DNA of 64,000 bases from Ixodes scapularis (GCF_016920785.2 NW_024609835.1:179210834-179274833); one strand, 5' to 3'; positions 23,101-38,100 are shown, counted from the stretch's first letter. Translations and numbers: made by a program. Notes: a model not told the origin generated them from the sequence alone.

Positions 23101-26100
23101 TGGCGTTGGACGACGTTCTGTCGCGCAGTGATCCCGGGGTAGCCGCATCGGCCGAACCTCTTTGTCATTCGGGCTTCGATCATGGCGGAGTTCTCTACGC
23201 TGGAGGACCTGACGCCGTTAGAGGTTGAAGTTCTTCGGCGGACAGCCGACCTGGGGATGATTTCCTATGACGCCACTCCGACGTGTGATGTGGACGATAG
23301 CAGCGCTTCGGAGTCATGTTCGGGTTCCGAGGACGACGAAACGCAGACCTTTTCGGGCGTTCTTCGATTTGCGGTTGGGGCAAGTCGTAACCAAACCAAC
23401 GTTTGACATTGCAGCGTTACCTCTGGTTCGTGATGTCAAACGATGTCGCCACGTTGACTTTCGCCTCGGGAGAACGGGGGGAAGGCTGGTTCAGACATGT
23501 GCAACGAGCGCGTACCTACGACTGCGTCCGTTGCAACCGGAACGACCGCACTGCGCCGCGCGTACACACACCTGTAACCACTACAACAAGCGCAGCGGGT
23601 CGTCAGCACGGCGACCGCTTCCGTACGGCGCCGTCAGCTGTGTCAGCGGCCCCTCTAAAAAAGGGGACGCACTGCTACTCAATGCCGTAACAGAATATAG
23701 ACAGACAGTTTTCTAGTCTAAAGCTTTATTATTTTTTCTTGATAGGCTTGCAGGGTACAGCGAATGAAAAAATAAAGAGATGCAGCGCCGTCTTGGACGA
23801 TCAGGACTCTAATACACGACATTGCAATAGTACAAATATCGCCACACGCCTTTTCTACGATTATAAAAGACAATGTAATCTTAGCAGCGATATAGCAACG
23901 TAGAAATATGGTTTTGTGATCAGATAGACGTTGTGAGCGTTCAGGATTGCTAACACTAATCACTTTTCTCCGGTGACGAAAACGCGTGAAAATTCGTATC
24001 CTTTATACGGTGCGCGCCAGTAATACCCTGAACTTGAGCACACGCATGAAATGCGCCAAATCAGAAATCCGGGCGATGTTCGAGGACACAAATGCTTAGG
24101 AAGCACCACTGTAGTCGAAGTAAACAAACACGACGGCACGGGCGTTTCTGCTATCTTGAGAGTGCCGCCACGACATCGCCGTACGAGTAGGTGGATGTTC
24201 CCTTCTAGTACGTGCTGGGTTATCATAGCGAAACACAACGAAAATTCACAGTCAAGGATAGCGCTTTTACGCGGAACGATGAGCTTTCACCAGGCCGTCC
24301 ATTCCGACGATCACCACCGACGCCACGTTTGCGGATAGAAGGAGCCGGCCGGCCCGCGACCGGCACGACCGGCCTGCAACGCGCGGAGATACGTGCGCTT
24401 CCGCGCATCCCTGCGGAACGGGACATTCACCCCCCGCAGAGGAAGGCAAATAGAAAACGTAGTCCCTTGTTTGTGAAACGATAATTGCGCTATCGCGTAT
24501 TCTAAACTAGAAATATTTTACGTCTTGTGAAATTATCATGCACAACATATTTAAATGAACTGAAAATTGTTTTTTTAGCGAAACTTTAAAAAGACCGCCA
24601 AAATTTTCAAACATACGATAATTTCATTGGTCCTCGCAAGTACAGAAAAGAGTCCGCACGTATTTTATTCCTGCGTGATTAATAGGCGTTTCTGCCTTCT
24701 AAAACTGAAGATACTCATTCACTGACACTTCCTTAACACCATCGCACCAAAAAGTAGCTTCTCCAAAAACCGCTTGAGTGTCCCTTTAAGTATTTTAGGA
24801 CCATCAGCAATGAAATACCAATGTGGCTACTAAGATTTATAGGGCAATTTTAAGAACAAAACACAGCCAAAAAACAGAGGAGGAGAGAAACACTCCGCAA
24901 TTAGCCCTGTCATAAATGCAAGTTAACTTTATTTGTATACGGTGGTTATTGGGACACATCTGGCTCCTACTCTCGTTGAATCCGTACCAGCGCACCTTTA
25001 CGCTATGTTTTTGTACACACAGTGCAGTGTTTTCTAGCTTGTCCGAGTTGTTTTGCATTGCCACTGATTGCCTTAGCTAGAGTAGCTGCCATACAAACAA
25101 TGCATCGGTTTGTGCTCGACTTTCGCAGATTTTGGAATTGCGACGGATCAGTTATTGAGCAGTTGGCTTGTTTGTGGGTAAAATGACTCTGGCAGTTGGG
25201 CTGTGATGACCTCACGGGAAAAAAAAAACAAAGTAAACATGCACTTGCACGACCCAAATACATGCTTCTGGCAGTTGGGCTGTGATGACCTCACGGGAAA
25301 AAAACAAAGTAAACATGCACTTGCACGACCCAAATGCATGCTTCTGCAGTTCTGTCGTCGACGGAGCTCTCCGTCGTACTTTCGAAATTTACCAAGCTAA
25401 AAAATGACACTTACGAAAAATTGCTTGCTTACATGCAAACAAATAAAGAAAAAGCCATAAAAGGTTTACCAGCATTGTTGCTGATGGCTTGCCTGAAGTA
25501 AATTTACATTTTGCAAAACTACTGTAGAACTTTAGAGAGAACTTTGCGTAGCCATAGACAATACTGTCACAGGAGTTGTACGAAGTGCTGCATAGTCTAG
25601 ACAGAAACGTGATTGATAGTTTGTTTTTCTCTCACACCTGGTACGCTATTGTCAAAACTGCTTGTATAATGTGGTGCATGATAAAATTTAGTGAAGAATG
25701 AGGGCAGAAATAGCGAGAGCTCCAAGCTGCAGTCTTCTAGAATTATTTGGCGGCTTTGACCTTAATCATTGATTTTTGTGTTTAAGCATCCATGGTGTCA
25801 GGAATTTAGCAGAAAAGAGGCATCAAACTGGGACATATATTATTTCAAGGAGCATGACTCCCAGAAAAGCAGGAAGTAGCAAACTGCATTTCTCCTCTTC
25901 GCAGATAAATAAAATTGGGGTTTTTTTGTATAAAAGAAATGGTAAAATAATGTTAGGTTCAAGTTTTGCAAATTATATAGCTTAGTCGGGCAAATTAACA
26001 CTAGCACACGAGGGTAGGGAGCCAGAAACAGGATTTTTGCTTTTGAAAAGAAGAGCAGACTTTTTTTCTTTCTCTTTGGAATGGTTTCTGCCTCTTTACC

Positions 26101-29100
26101 GTGATGCAGTTTCTGTGCTCAACCATGTCATTGCATGCAGGCCATGGATTGGATATGTGTGCTGCATATCCAGGTTGGCTGCTCAGTAACTATCAATTTG
26201 TTGGGGAATATTCGGTTCAGGTCGCAAAATACCGTTTTTCCACAGTTAGCCGTCCCTGTTGGGTGATGATCCCTTGGTATTTGCAGAGCTTTTTGATGGG
26301 AAGTTAGCTGATGCAGTGTATCTGGTAATGCACACATTCTCAAAGCTCAGCGGCAGTATTTTTGTACAGTAGTTTAAAAGACGCAATATATGTGGCATTA
26401 AAGGCGTCTACTTTCCACAAACACATATGAGCAGTGATGGAAGTGCTGCTCCATTTGTGCCAAAACACCACTTTTTGCAAAGAATAGTGTGACGCTTGCA
26501 CCAAGATGCACTTTAGCGAAGCAGAAAAAACAGGAAAAGAAGGTCCTTGTATAGGTGTACGGTATCACACGCGTTGCAATTGTAACATAAAATGAAAATC
26601 CTTTCCTTTGGCTTAATCTGAAAGTAAAGCACGTTGGTCAAATGAAGCCAATAGTGCATGGGGATGCTAAGGACGTTTCCGAAAGGCTTGCGTCGCACAG
26701 CTTGTTTTGATCTTTACTGCTTTGCAGTGGTGTGCGCGTGTCAAGCTTCACCCCTCTGCATTGGCGTGCTAGGAGCAGTGTCTGATGCAGAGAGAGTTTG
26801 CATTATCTCGATCAGCTCGGAAATTATTCACACTAGTAATCAGGGTTTGGCAGAGATAATCTAAAATGTATTTGGAAATACGAATGCTGGGATACATGAC
26901 GTAGACAGCTAAAGTACTGATACTGAAATTTATCCTTACAGAAGTATTGCGATTAATATCATAATTACATTTGAAAAATAGGAAAGTATCTGGAAATGCA
27001 AATACAGGAATTCATTTTGTCGGAGCAGTAATACTCGGATGCACTTCTCTTCAAAAAGCTTTTTGTGATGTGACCTTGTATTACTGGCAAAAAGTTACTA
27101 TTTGTAAAATAAAAATTAGACAACTTTTTGCAACATATATCTTTTCAGATGAAGGCAACACAAAACAAAAGTAAACATAGAAATTTGCTGCTACACTTGA
27201 CTACATTTTATGAGAAGTAGCATTTTAAATAGCTCGTTGGTCAGCCGCTTCTGATTTGGGCAAAGAGTTGTGTTAGCGAACGAGATTAAGCGTTCCACAA
27301 ATGTCAGCGAACACGAGTTCATATTAAAACCAACAGAAGACCGCTTTCACTGTGAGGAAGTTTTAAACCGTGCCACTATTGTTTTTTCGGTTTTCTATGT
27401 ATATGAAGACCTCGCTTGGAGGTGATACTATGTAGGCCTGATTGACAGGGTTTGTACTTCTAAGTTGAGAAACGAGTCCTCTAGTGAAAACAAAAAAAAA
27501 TACTAACCGTGAGGTAAAGATTTAAGTTGAACTGGACGTTCTTTAGCCCGAAATTATTTTCAGATGGAATTGCCATTTTCCACTTAACATAAGCTGGGGG
27601 GAAGTAAGCGGGTATTCAATAGGTTGGAAATACTTCCCATCCAGAATGCAGCACGGTTCTCGTTTAGATATATTGCATGCCTCTGATGCAATATCACATG
27701 AACCCCTAAATTCATTTTATATCTATTTAAATATTCCCAAAAGATCAGTATCCTCTAGTCTCATGTCAATACCTTTTCTGCAGTCACTTGAAGATGTCGC
27801 CTTGGAATAACATGATTTTTTTTTTTTATCTGATGATCCCAAGAAAGAAAAATTACATTCACCCTAGTAGATGGGGCTGGGAGTGCAATGTACAGTTGCA
27901 AAGCTCATACTCACTGTACCTTTAACATTTTGTTTCTACAAAAAATAGTTACCTATAATGTTTAACACAAACCTTGGTCTGCTTGATAACAAAGTGTCAA
28001 GGTCTGAAGCATAGAAGAAAGGAAACAGTCTCTTGAGTTTTCGCTTGAAGGTCATTGACTTCTCGAACATTGCAACTAGATACATTGGCCCTGGTTTGTA
28101 TCGCAATACAAGGAGTATGTAAAAAATGTATTCCAATACTAACATACAAATGCTGACTGAAAAATTGTATTGTGATACAGAGATATAAATACTAAAGGTA
28201 TTTCTGAAAAACTATCGTCACGATACATTTGTATTGCGATACAGCCCATCCCTGCTGGTAATATAGGTCAACCGATAGTTTAAACTAAAATTATAAAAAA
28301 AAAGCAGAGAAAATTTTTTGACCCATATTGTTAAATACTCGGAAGCGCCCCTTTCGTTCAAACCCACAATTAATTTCCCAAACTTGGGATTTCTGCAAAT
28401 TATACATTGCCTGATTTGACCGGACAAGCTCCCATGTCTAGATCAACCCAGTTTTCAGTGACAGTGGGGGTGGGGGTGGGCACTCCTCTGGTACGGTATT
28501 TTAATATGGGTAATTGGAAACTTAGTTCCTGTCAACATTACTAAAACACTCAGTTGGGAAACTGCCTTAGAGCCTTATCTCAAAAAGTGGCTCCGATCTG
28601 TCCTCGAGAACCGAGCTAATGACGAACACAATGCCGCCATTTCTCCCGCAGCGGCCACTCGAGGAACTACACGTTACTTCTATTTTGGCTTTAATAGGTC
28701 ATTATGGAGCCGAAACAGATACAGCGGAAGAGGTTACAGGGGTGCTACCCCCGTCTCCCGAGCGGACGCGCCGCGACTTACTACCGAAGTTAAAATGCAC
28801 CTAGGTCGGGACGCGCTACCTGAAAGCACCGCTGAGGCATGGTTGTATAAAAGCAATATTAATTGTGCCTCAAAACCCTGCAACCTAAAGATTTTAAAAA
28901 CATCACGTGCCCATCATTTGGTACTAAACTCCAATAAATTTCATATAAAAAGAGTCTTTTCCGTTTGTTTTTACGCAAAAACATGCTTTCTAGAAGCTCA
29001 AGGTGACCACAGTACAGACGAATGATAAAGAGTGGCGCTGTTGTCGTATTTAGCTCGGTCTCGGTGGACGCCAGCGGCCCAAGTTTCGACGGCGAGTTTC

Positions 29101-32100
29101 CCAACTGAGTGTTCTAGTTACGTTGGTTCCTGTGCATCAGTCGATGGACAGGTCACTGAACTCTGGCTCAACTTGGCTTTAACACTGCTAAGTAACTATG
29201 CACAATGTTGGCTTCAAAGCATGTAGGTTGTCACACTCTTTCTGGTGGTTGTCCTTGCAGTATTCATAGAAATTAGGTGAGTATATTTTCACCGATTAAC
29301 ACTTTAGAGAATATGCTGGTGTTTGGTGAAATTTTACAGGAATGATATTAGTTGGCAGGGGTAGGTGCTTAATCTGAGCAACGTTTTGCTCTGAATCTAT
29401 GTGCAGTTTGACCTTCATTTTCTTGCAAGGATAGTGTTTTTGTGATCTCGGCGCTTAAATACTGTTGTTTCCATTTCAGATTTGGACAGCTCGGATAGCG
29501 AACCAAGCGATGACGACGAAAATGTGTGGCAGAGGCCGCCTTCATTTTGGAATTGTGATCTCGACTGCAGGTGATTGATCATTTTTCGTCTTGAGGCATG
29601 CAATCTCTCAATTTTGTTGCTGCATACCCAGTAGACTTTCCTTTCACTTCTTATGGTGAAAAGCTGGTTTCAGTAGGTAAACACTGTTGAAACAGTGATT
29701 GAAATTCGGTGAAAAGCAGAGGGTGTTATACCGTAGCGGAGTGCAGCATAAAGTGCTATTCCTCTTTTCGAAAGCAGCAACATGTTAAACCACAGGCTGT
29801 TTTAATGAACCAGTGAGCATTGCGGCAGCAAAGCAAAGACCTTGAACATACTTTCCTTTAATCTAGAGGGCTTTGTGCATACCTCTGCCACCACTTATAG
29901 CCACAGATACCTGCAACTTCTTCAGGCGTGGGGTTTGGGTGCTTACTGCGAGCACATTGTTTTAAGTGGTCGGCTGAGGATGTAGGTAAGTGCTCCGTCA
30001 ACTTGCGTGCACTAGCCTACTGTGGTGCAGGAAAGGGCAGTGCTGTGCTCTTCCAGAAATCGGATGAGGCAGTGTGTACAGAGTATGGACTGGCGTGGGA
30101 GATGTGGGTAAATCAAACGAGCCTACTTTGGCTCACACAAGGGAATATGAAGCTGCAGCAGAGTGTGGACCATGCAGTGCCTGTAGAAGAGAGGAGAGCA
30201 AAGAAAGAGGAAAGTTATGTGACCATGTGGTGCTCGTGTTTGCAGTATTGATGATCTCTCATGATTTGAGATGGGGGAAAAAGTGGGCCAGTTCTAGCAT
30301 ATTTCTTTTCGAAAGGGTGATCACCCCTAGAAAAGCCTGTGGTAATGCCCAAATTCGCACACATTTAAAATTGCACTTTGGCCGCACAGATTGCAGTAGT
30401 CCGATTACCGGCACTTGCTCAAGGCACCCAGAGTTTTGCGAAGGACGACGACGCGATTCCCCGGGAAGGTTGCCACTAATGGCCGTCGCCTTAACACTGC
30501 AAAACCTTTGGTCTAGTTGCACGCAGTTCGGAGGTGTTTCCGGGACTGCCAGGTAGACAGTGCCGGTGTGCCGGCAGGTTCTCTCAAGTTGTCTTGTTGC
30601 GAGCGGTCGCAGCCTGCCGTAATGCTGCAGGTTGGTCGAACGCAAATATGCGAACCGGCCCCTGGAAAATGCCCCCTGGGGAAGCCTTTGCTTGCTGCTC
30701 CCGTCGATTATTAGCCAGTGCGTGGACCAACCTTGCCGCGGGCTCGTCGTTCTCTGCCCGTGCAGTGATGCGTCGACGGTGAAGAGCGTGCGCTACCTGC
30801 GCATCCACCGGCTGCGCACGGAGCTGCGCAAGCGCTACGAGCTGCTCTGCAAGCGGCAGGCGGCGGCCCGCCCCGCCCTGGAGCGGCAGGAGGTGCTAGT
30901 GCACCACCTGGCGCAGGCTGCGCGCCTCAGCCCCCGCCGGGCCGCGCAGGTGCTGCTCGAGGGGCCCCCTTCCTCCTCCTGCCAGGCCCAGCCCAGGGGG
31001 TGAGCACGCTCGGGGGTTTTTGGCGCCGGGCGTCTAGCACTGTAGATTTTTTGACCGTGTTTAGGAGTGGTCGCACCTCATTCTTGTTCCTGCGTAAGGA
31101 TGTGCAGACTGGTGGGATTCGTTCGCTTCGGGGACACATTTTGGCAGAAGCGGAAGAGGGCTCGGTAACAGCTGTCGAATGTAGGGACATTAGCACTTCT
31201 CATTCTAGGATGGGACACCCGGTTGTTCTTAGAGAGTCAAAACTCCCGAGCTTAGTCATTGCCAGGGTAGGGGCATGTAGGGTTTAGGTCCCTCTCGAAA
31301 TCCAGCTGAATCTGCAGTAACACATGCAGTTTGTTGCCCCGTACCCAAAGTCATGTACATTCCCCCCCCTCCCTTCCCTCCCCAAAAAAAAAATCTTGGT
31401 AACGCTACTGGTGGGGGCATAGCTGGTCCGATTGCCAACAGACAAACGGACTAACATTTTTTTTTTTTTTTTCGTATTAGACACAACTAACATGTCGTCA
31501 TGTTCCTACCAGTAGTAATTCAGTGTCTGTTCAGGGCTTCTGTATGTACACAATTTACGTTTGATTTTAATAATTTTTTCTCCCGGCATCAACAGAAAGT
31601 TCAGTTTGCTCGTTTCTCCAGTACAAATGGACAGTATGGAGTGCACTACTATGGGAGCATTCAGTGGCACCTAGGCTAGCCTGGATATCCTTTCGAAACA
31701 AAGAGATCTGTTAGGGTGCCTGGGAACGTCACTTGAGACGAACACCTTGTCCCGTTTTCAGGGGAAAGGCCGCCAGCCTGGACAAGCCCACCTGCTGCTA
31801 CCAGCACGAGGGCGGGGTGTGCGCTCAGCCTGCTCTTCCGTACACAAGGCACTGTACAAAGCGTATCCTTTGCAAGATGCGGTTCCCACTTTGCCCAATC
31901 TCACGGTTGTTTCCTGTAGGGTTGTTTTCAATGCAATGCCATTTCTTTTGGCAGCCTCCCCGGGAAAATATAGATTCGTTACATGAAATGAACGCACATG
32001 CAGGGGAGGGTTATGAGTAGATGAATTGAGAAGAGCAAACAAAATTGCGGATGACCACAAGGGGAATGATGTGCCTGACCCCGTGACTCCGAGCCCAACG

Positions 32101-35100
32101 CTCGACCACCGCGCAAAGGGGGAGACTCGATAAGCTTCTATTAATAAATGTCAATAGCATTTCTTTTGCCAACTGACACTGTGGAACATGCAAATAGCGT
32201 TCCGCTGAGTGTTCGTCATCCCAATGAGGCTCCGGCAAACAGAAAGAAGCATTAGTCTAGGGAAAAGAGGCAATGTGGGCTCGTTCTGCTAGAATCGATA
32301 GCCGAACGAGGAAACGAGGCTTGTCTCAATTTAATCGGCGGAATACTATCAAGACCACCTATAACGAAGTCTGTTATAACGAAATAGCGGCTACAGCGAA
32401 GCGATCATGATTTCCCATTCCCTTTTGCGCTTCATTAACCGAAATCGGTTATAACGAAATAGCGGTCATAGCGAAGTGATTTACGATTCTCTTTGACTTT
32501 GTTATAACTGGTCCCGAGAGTATGTCCTTCATAGAACAAACGTCGATGTGCAATCGCATTTTAACGTAGTCTAGAGCAAAGCATTGCGCAAACACAACCC
32601 ATTTATTTATCGGTGTTTGTTAAACTAAAGGGACTCAACGAGCTTGAGTCTTACCTTAGAGCGATAAACCGGAACCCACTGCCTGCAGCGGAAATGGCAC
32701 CCGCCTGGTTGCCACCATCTTGCCTGTTTGCCACATTAGTGATCACGTGACGTTACGATGGCTGCGCCCAGAGGTGGACCAGATCAGATTGGCCAGATCA
32801 CAGTCAGCAGACGGGCACTCTGGGGCTGCGTTCCATTCGTACTCGAATGGATCCGAGTTATTCCGGCGGATCAAGTCACGTGACAAGACAGATGCAACAA
32901 TGCTGGACGCGGGTACGTTTTGGAATGCAACGGGTACGAGACCTTCACCCCAGGAGTGAGATAAAGTTGCGTTTGATTTACTTCCACCTCCTTCACCGGT
33001 GCAGAAAAGTGTGGGGCAGTCTACTTTCGGTGTGTGTATTGAGATGCGACCGGAAGTACACCGCCCTACACTTTTCTACACCGGTGCAGGAGGTGCAGGT
33101 AAATCGAACGCAGCTTCTATCTTACTTTTGGGTGAAGGTCTCGTACCTGTTGCGTTAGAAAACCTACCCGTGTCCAGCATTGCTGTATCTGTCTTGTCAC
33201 GTGACTTGATCCGCCGGAACAGAGGACCCATTCGAATAAGATTGAAACGCATGCCCCAGAGGCCCCAGAGTGCCCATCTGCTGACCGTGATCTGGCCAAT
33301 CTGATCTGGCCCACTTCTGGGCGCAGCCATCTTAACGTCACATGATCACTAATGTAGCAAAGAGGCAAGATGACGGCAACCGGGGGGGTGCCATTTTTGG
33401 CCGCCGGTTTACCGCTCTAAGTTTACTCAAGCTCGTTGGGGGGACTAGGCCGGCATAGTCGCTGAAGAACGCAATAAACATCTTATTGTTATCAGACCTT
33501 GCCATTGTGTGAACCACTGCTATGGCAACACTAGATGCCAACAAGGGTGTCTTTGCGGCCAGAAAGGATGGCAACGAGGTCAAGGGTGTTTCTACCCATT
33601 TTGTTTACTTTGCATCGAGTTCTTTTTGCAAAACCCATTTGTCATAGGAGAATTTCTCTAATTCAAAACTGAAGTATATAAACAGAAAAAAATGTCCATA
33701 AATGGTAAAGATAATATGCCTGTTCTGTTCAAGTGAAACAAATTCCATACTAGACAAGTGAAATTACAGTGTTGCAACTTGCAACATCCCATTCCACTCA
33801 TCTAAAACAAGCAAGTCATTCTTGTGATTTCTGGCTAAATGCATAGTCAGGGGTTGCACACAATACTAGAGTCCTGCAGTCTGTTTCTTTGTGGATTTAT
33901 ATTTTGGGTCTTTTTTATTTTTACCTTCCATGCCTGTATTAGCGTCTACAAACCGGACCTGACTAAGGAAAAAAAGGAAAACCGGAAAAAAAAAACTTCA
34001 TAAACACTGACGTAGAACTTCTTTTTGCCGAGTTCACAACTAGGCAAGTGTGAATAGTAAATTCTGAGTTGACAGTAAATAGTGATTAAATTATCAGAAA
34101 GAATAAACAAAAAGACAGACAAGATGTTCGTCTTTTTGTTTATTCTTTCTGATAATTTAATTATCACCAACGTGCTCACCATAACTTTAGTAGTAAATAG
34201 TAATTTTGGCTGAATATTTTTTATTAGAATATCAAATACTAGTTACTGTGCCTTTCTCCGAGCCTTTCACATTATTGCACTATGTTTAAAGGAAAATTGA
34301 GATGAGGTAATGAAGGTTGTATTCAAGCTTCTACTTGTTCACTTCTAAGCTCAGTTAATTTGAGTCTCTATGAATTATAGCCTCGAAGTGGTAACAAGTA
34401 AGTGACAGATTTCACGTAAAATTAAACCTATAAAAATGTCCAGCTGTACCAATCGAGGAAAATTTTAAAGCTTGTTGTATAGAAAGATTCTCCCATCAAT
34501 CTCAAATTTGGAGAAAAGAAGGGAAAAAAACCCCACAAATGATGAGTGAGGACACCACTGCCTAACGACTCTTAATAATAGTTACAGTTTAATTTTTTAA
34601 AATTTTACTGGGATGTAGATGCCAGCATTTACAAAGTTTTCATTGTTTTGGAAATTTAAAACAACATGAACATCACAACACATTGCAATACCATGTCAGT
34701 ACTTCACAAAGTATTAATATTGCAGTTCAGCTCAATGTGTGTACCAAAGACCTTAATATTTGAAATTACTATTTGAAAATTTTAATATTTGCCCAACCCT
34801 ACAACAAACAGATTTTCACTTCCTTTCATATTAAAGAAAGGAAATATTGCAGCTTACTGAAATTTCTCGGGATGACATTTGGTTTGCCACGATTGAGTAG
34901 ATGCAATGGTTTGCACATTATTACATTTTGTTTGCTCCTTAACCGCTTGGCAGACATAATGTACAATGTAGATCAGCTCCTGTTTGAGCATTGCACTGCC
35001 AAGTTTGCTGACAATACGCAGTGCTGCGTTCCCGTGTTCGACATGTGCCACGAGCTGCCCCTGTGTCCCGAACATGCGAAGAAGAGGGTGAGTGCTCCAC

Positions 35101-38100
35101 TTCTGTGGACTGAATTTATGTGCACAGTCATTTGCATGCTTGATCCAGCTTCTCTCGTTCCATCTAGTGGGGGCGAGCTTCAGTTTAACCTACAGCTTTT
35201 TGAAGACTAAAGATTGCATGCTTAGGCTGTTCCCAGTACTTACTTGTTTGCACTAACCCCATATTGATAACTGAACAGCTGGGCAGGGGTTTTTAGCATT
35301 GCAAACGTTTTATCAGTTGTTTTTTTTATGAGAAAATTGTCATGAATGAGTGACACAATTGGAGAGTTGCCTGAAATTAAGGTTATTTATAAAGTTTGTA
35401 TATAAAATGCGAGCCAGAGGGAGGCTCGAATCGGGGTCGGTGTGGTGGCAGTTGGATAGTGTGCAGAGCACAAGTTTGTCTGCTTCTTGAGCAGGGGTTG
35501 CAGTCACGTCAGAATGTTGTGGCTCTGATGGACTCTGATTGGCTCCGACTGGAAGGATAGTGGCTAGGCCTCAATGCTAGCTGCCTTGGGGTCTACCCAC
35601 TGTCGCTCCAACTGGAGCCAACCGGAGCTCGGCGTTCTGACGTCACCGCAATTCCTGCTCGAGAAGCGGACGAACTTGCACGTCATATAGCCACTGAACC
35701 GCTTAGCATGGCTGTTCTGGAAGAATTGGGTGCGACGCCGTACCATGTGACCGCTCGCCTCGTAGACATCATGCATCGCGCAAAAGCAGTATAAGGTAGT
35801 GCTTGTGCGGCGCGCTTGTTCGCTCGGTCTTCATCTGGATAACATCTGTGGTGCACTATGAAAATAGGTACTAGCACAAACGACACACGGATTGTGGTTT
35901 TTTTCAGTTGCCCGTGCGACACAGGGGACACATTCTGTGCTCTTCGGTCTTTGTCGTCAGGATCGAGTGAACGAGTATTTTTTCTTCTCATTCTTCCTTG
36001 CACAAACTTGGGACCTGATATTCTAAAGTATCTTTAAAGGCTCATTCACACAGTTGTGTTCGAGTGCGACTTCAACCGCTTCTGTTTGTGAAGACTGCTT
36101 GCGTCGAGCTGTTGCTATGGTGGCATGATGAGCTGTGTACCAGCTTTAAATCTACAATGCAGCTATGAGGTACACTCGACTTGGGCTCAGGTACATTCGG
36201 TCCCTCAGTGAACATTTGGGTTTGAGCTCGTGTCCGACAGCTGCGGCGATGGCCGTTTTTCCTCCGTTACGTTCAGGACAACTACAACAAGATGGCATCC
36301 GAGCCCAAGCCCAAGAAGCCGAGGAAGAAGTCCAAGCCTCCCGCCCTGACGCGGCCTCCCAAGCGGGGCAAGAAGAAGAGCAAGCAGCGTAGCCCCGGGT
36401 ACTCCCCCTGTCTGGGCCCCTCCCTGTGCCTGCAGCAGCCCTCCTCCCCGGCCTCCTCCTCCTCGTCCTGCTCCTGCTCCTCCCGGTCGCCCCCTTTCCT
36501 GGGATCGTGCGAGGCCGCCCCCATCCCCTCGTCCGTGGCAGACGTCGAGCCCCTGCTCCTCTCGGACCTGCTGCCACAGCCGCACGAGCGGCTGCACCTG
36601 CAGCAGCACGAGCGGCTTCATGTGCAGCAGTCGCAGCCAAAGCCGCAGCTCCACCTCGTGCAGCAGCCGCACCTCCAGCTGCAGCCGCGGGCGGCGGGCC
36701 TGGGGCTCGTCGTCCGGGTCAAGACGAAGCCAAAGCCGGTGGCGACTGCAGCGGTGACGACGACGACGACCACCACCACATTGACGACGCAGGTGCATGT
36801 GGCGCCCCATTCCTTGACGTCCCATCTTCCAGTGGCTGCTCCTCTAGTGGCGTCTACTCCCGGTGAGTGCATTGTTATTTTGCAGTTTCATTTCTCCTAA
36901 AACTGTGGGTATGTTGAGATGGTATTGCGAGAGAGGTCTCTCTTTCTAATATGTACTTGGGGGAATTGTGAAATTCTGTAGTGTTATAACTATACTTCGT
37001 TTCAGCTTCCGTCCGAGCGCAGCCAAAGGCTGAGGGACGGTTCGCAACTTCGAGAAGAGCATTCCTACGCACCACAAAGTAGTCCGCAAAAGTAATTTTT
37101 TTTAGTAACTGTTTGGTGGCGTAAACAATGCACTGTATTCCAGATGTCTACTGCTGAGAATGATTTGCAACGAAAGTAATTATTTATCTGAAGTTTATGT
37201 TTTATTAATATATGTAAATGCATGTAGTTTAGAGAAAATACGTACATCCGCTGGCAACACGCCTGCAGCGCTCGGTTTTTCTGTGTGATTTCGTTCCCGT
37301 AATGGCCAAATCATGTGCTTTGCTGCTTTCCTCACCAAGTCGCTTCAAAACGTCCTTTCACAAAGGCACGCTCGGGCGTCAGGCGCGAGAGGTCGTGATG
37401 AATGTCTACTTTCAAGTTCGGCAGAAGACTCCGGCCGCGTCGTATCGCGAATGCGTTGTGAACAAGAAAATCGTCCGGGCCACTGCAATTCACTGATACG
37501 CTGCGGAATCAGGGCACCCCTTTACCTGCCGATCACAGTGAACGCTGAGAAGCTGGTGGAAAGGACTGCGCCTCGAGCCCTGGTATATCCAGACAATACA
37601 AGGAAACATCAACGGCCGGGTCATCGGGCACCTTGCATTGTGTACCTACGTCTCGAAACTGTGCCGAAATGCCGAACAGTTTGAAAGCTCGGACACAGAC
37701 ACCAGCGGTCAGCCTACGTACTCACATCCCCTGCGACTAAATTTCAGAACCTGAACAGGCACTTTTTGAACTTGTAGCAGACGACCAGCCGCGCAGCGGA
37801 GTGATACAAAAGTGCAGGCGAGATCGCGTGACCCCTTGCCGGCGTGTAATTGGCTGTGGCCACACGTAGCTTTGGCTGCGCTCGGACGGAAGCTGAAACG
37901 AAGTATAGCGAGTAGACACTATAACTTTAAACAAATAGAAGCTTCCATAGACACTTTACAATAAATATGATTACTTTTAGTATCTGTTATGGCAGAGCAT
38001 TTTGGATTTGTCGAGCCATGGTCGGGCTAGAGCGACTTTCTTTAGGTCCTTTGCTCTCACCTAGGAGCAATGGAATTTTTTTTAGTCGCGTACGTGCACC

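Larger units (their letters stand above)
22356..29479. other. INO80D intron 3
   Basis: 7.1-kb intron with the TIR element at 22885-24790, a 79-bp tandem duplication at 25190-25350 and a TIR element at 28543-29113. 25.4-28.5 kb is AT-rich with nothing recognisable. Confidence 0.7.

Noticed and set aside
36152..36825. Two long - strand frames of 162 and 206 codons
   Set aside because: Antisense shadows of INO80D exon 8. Composition (Arg/Gly/Ala) follows from codon bias, with no domain.
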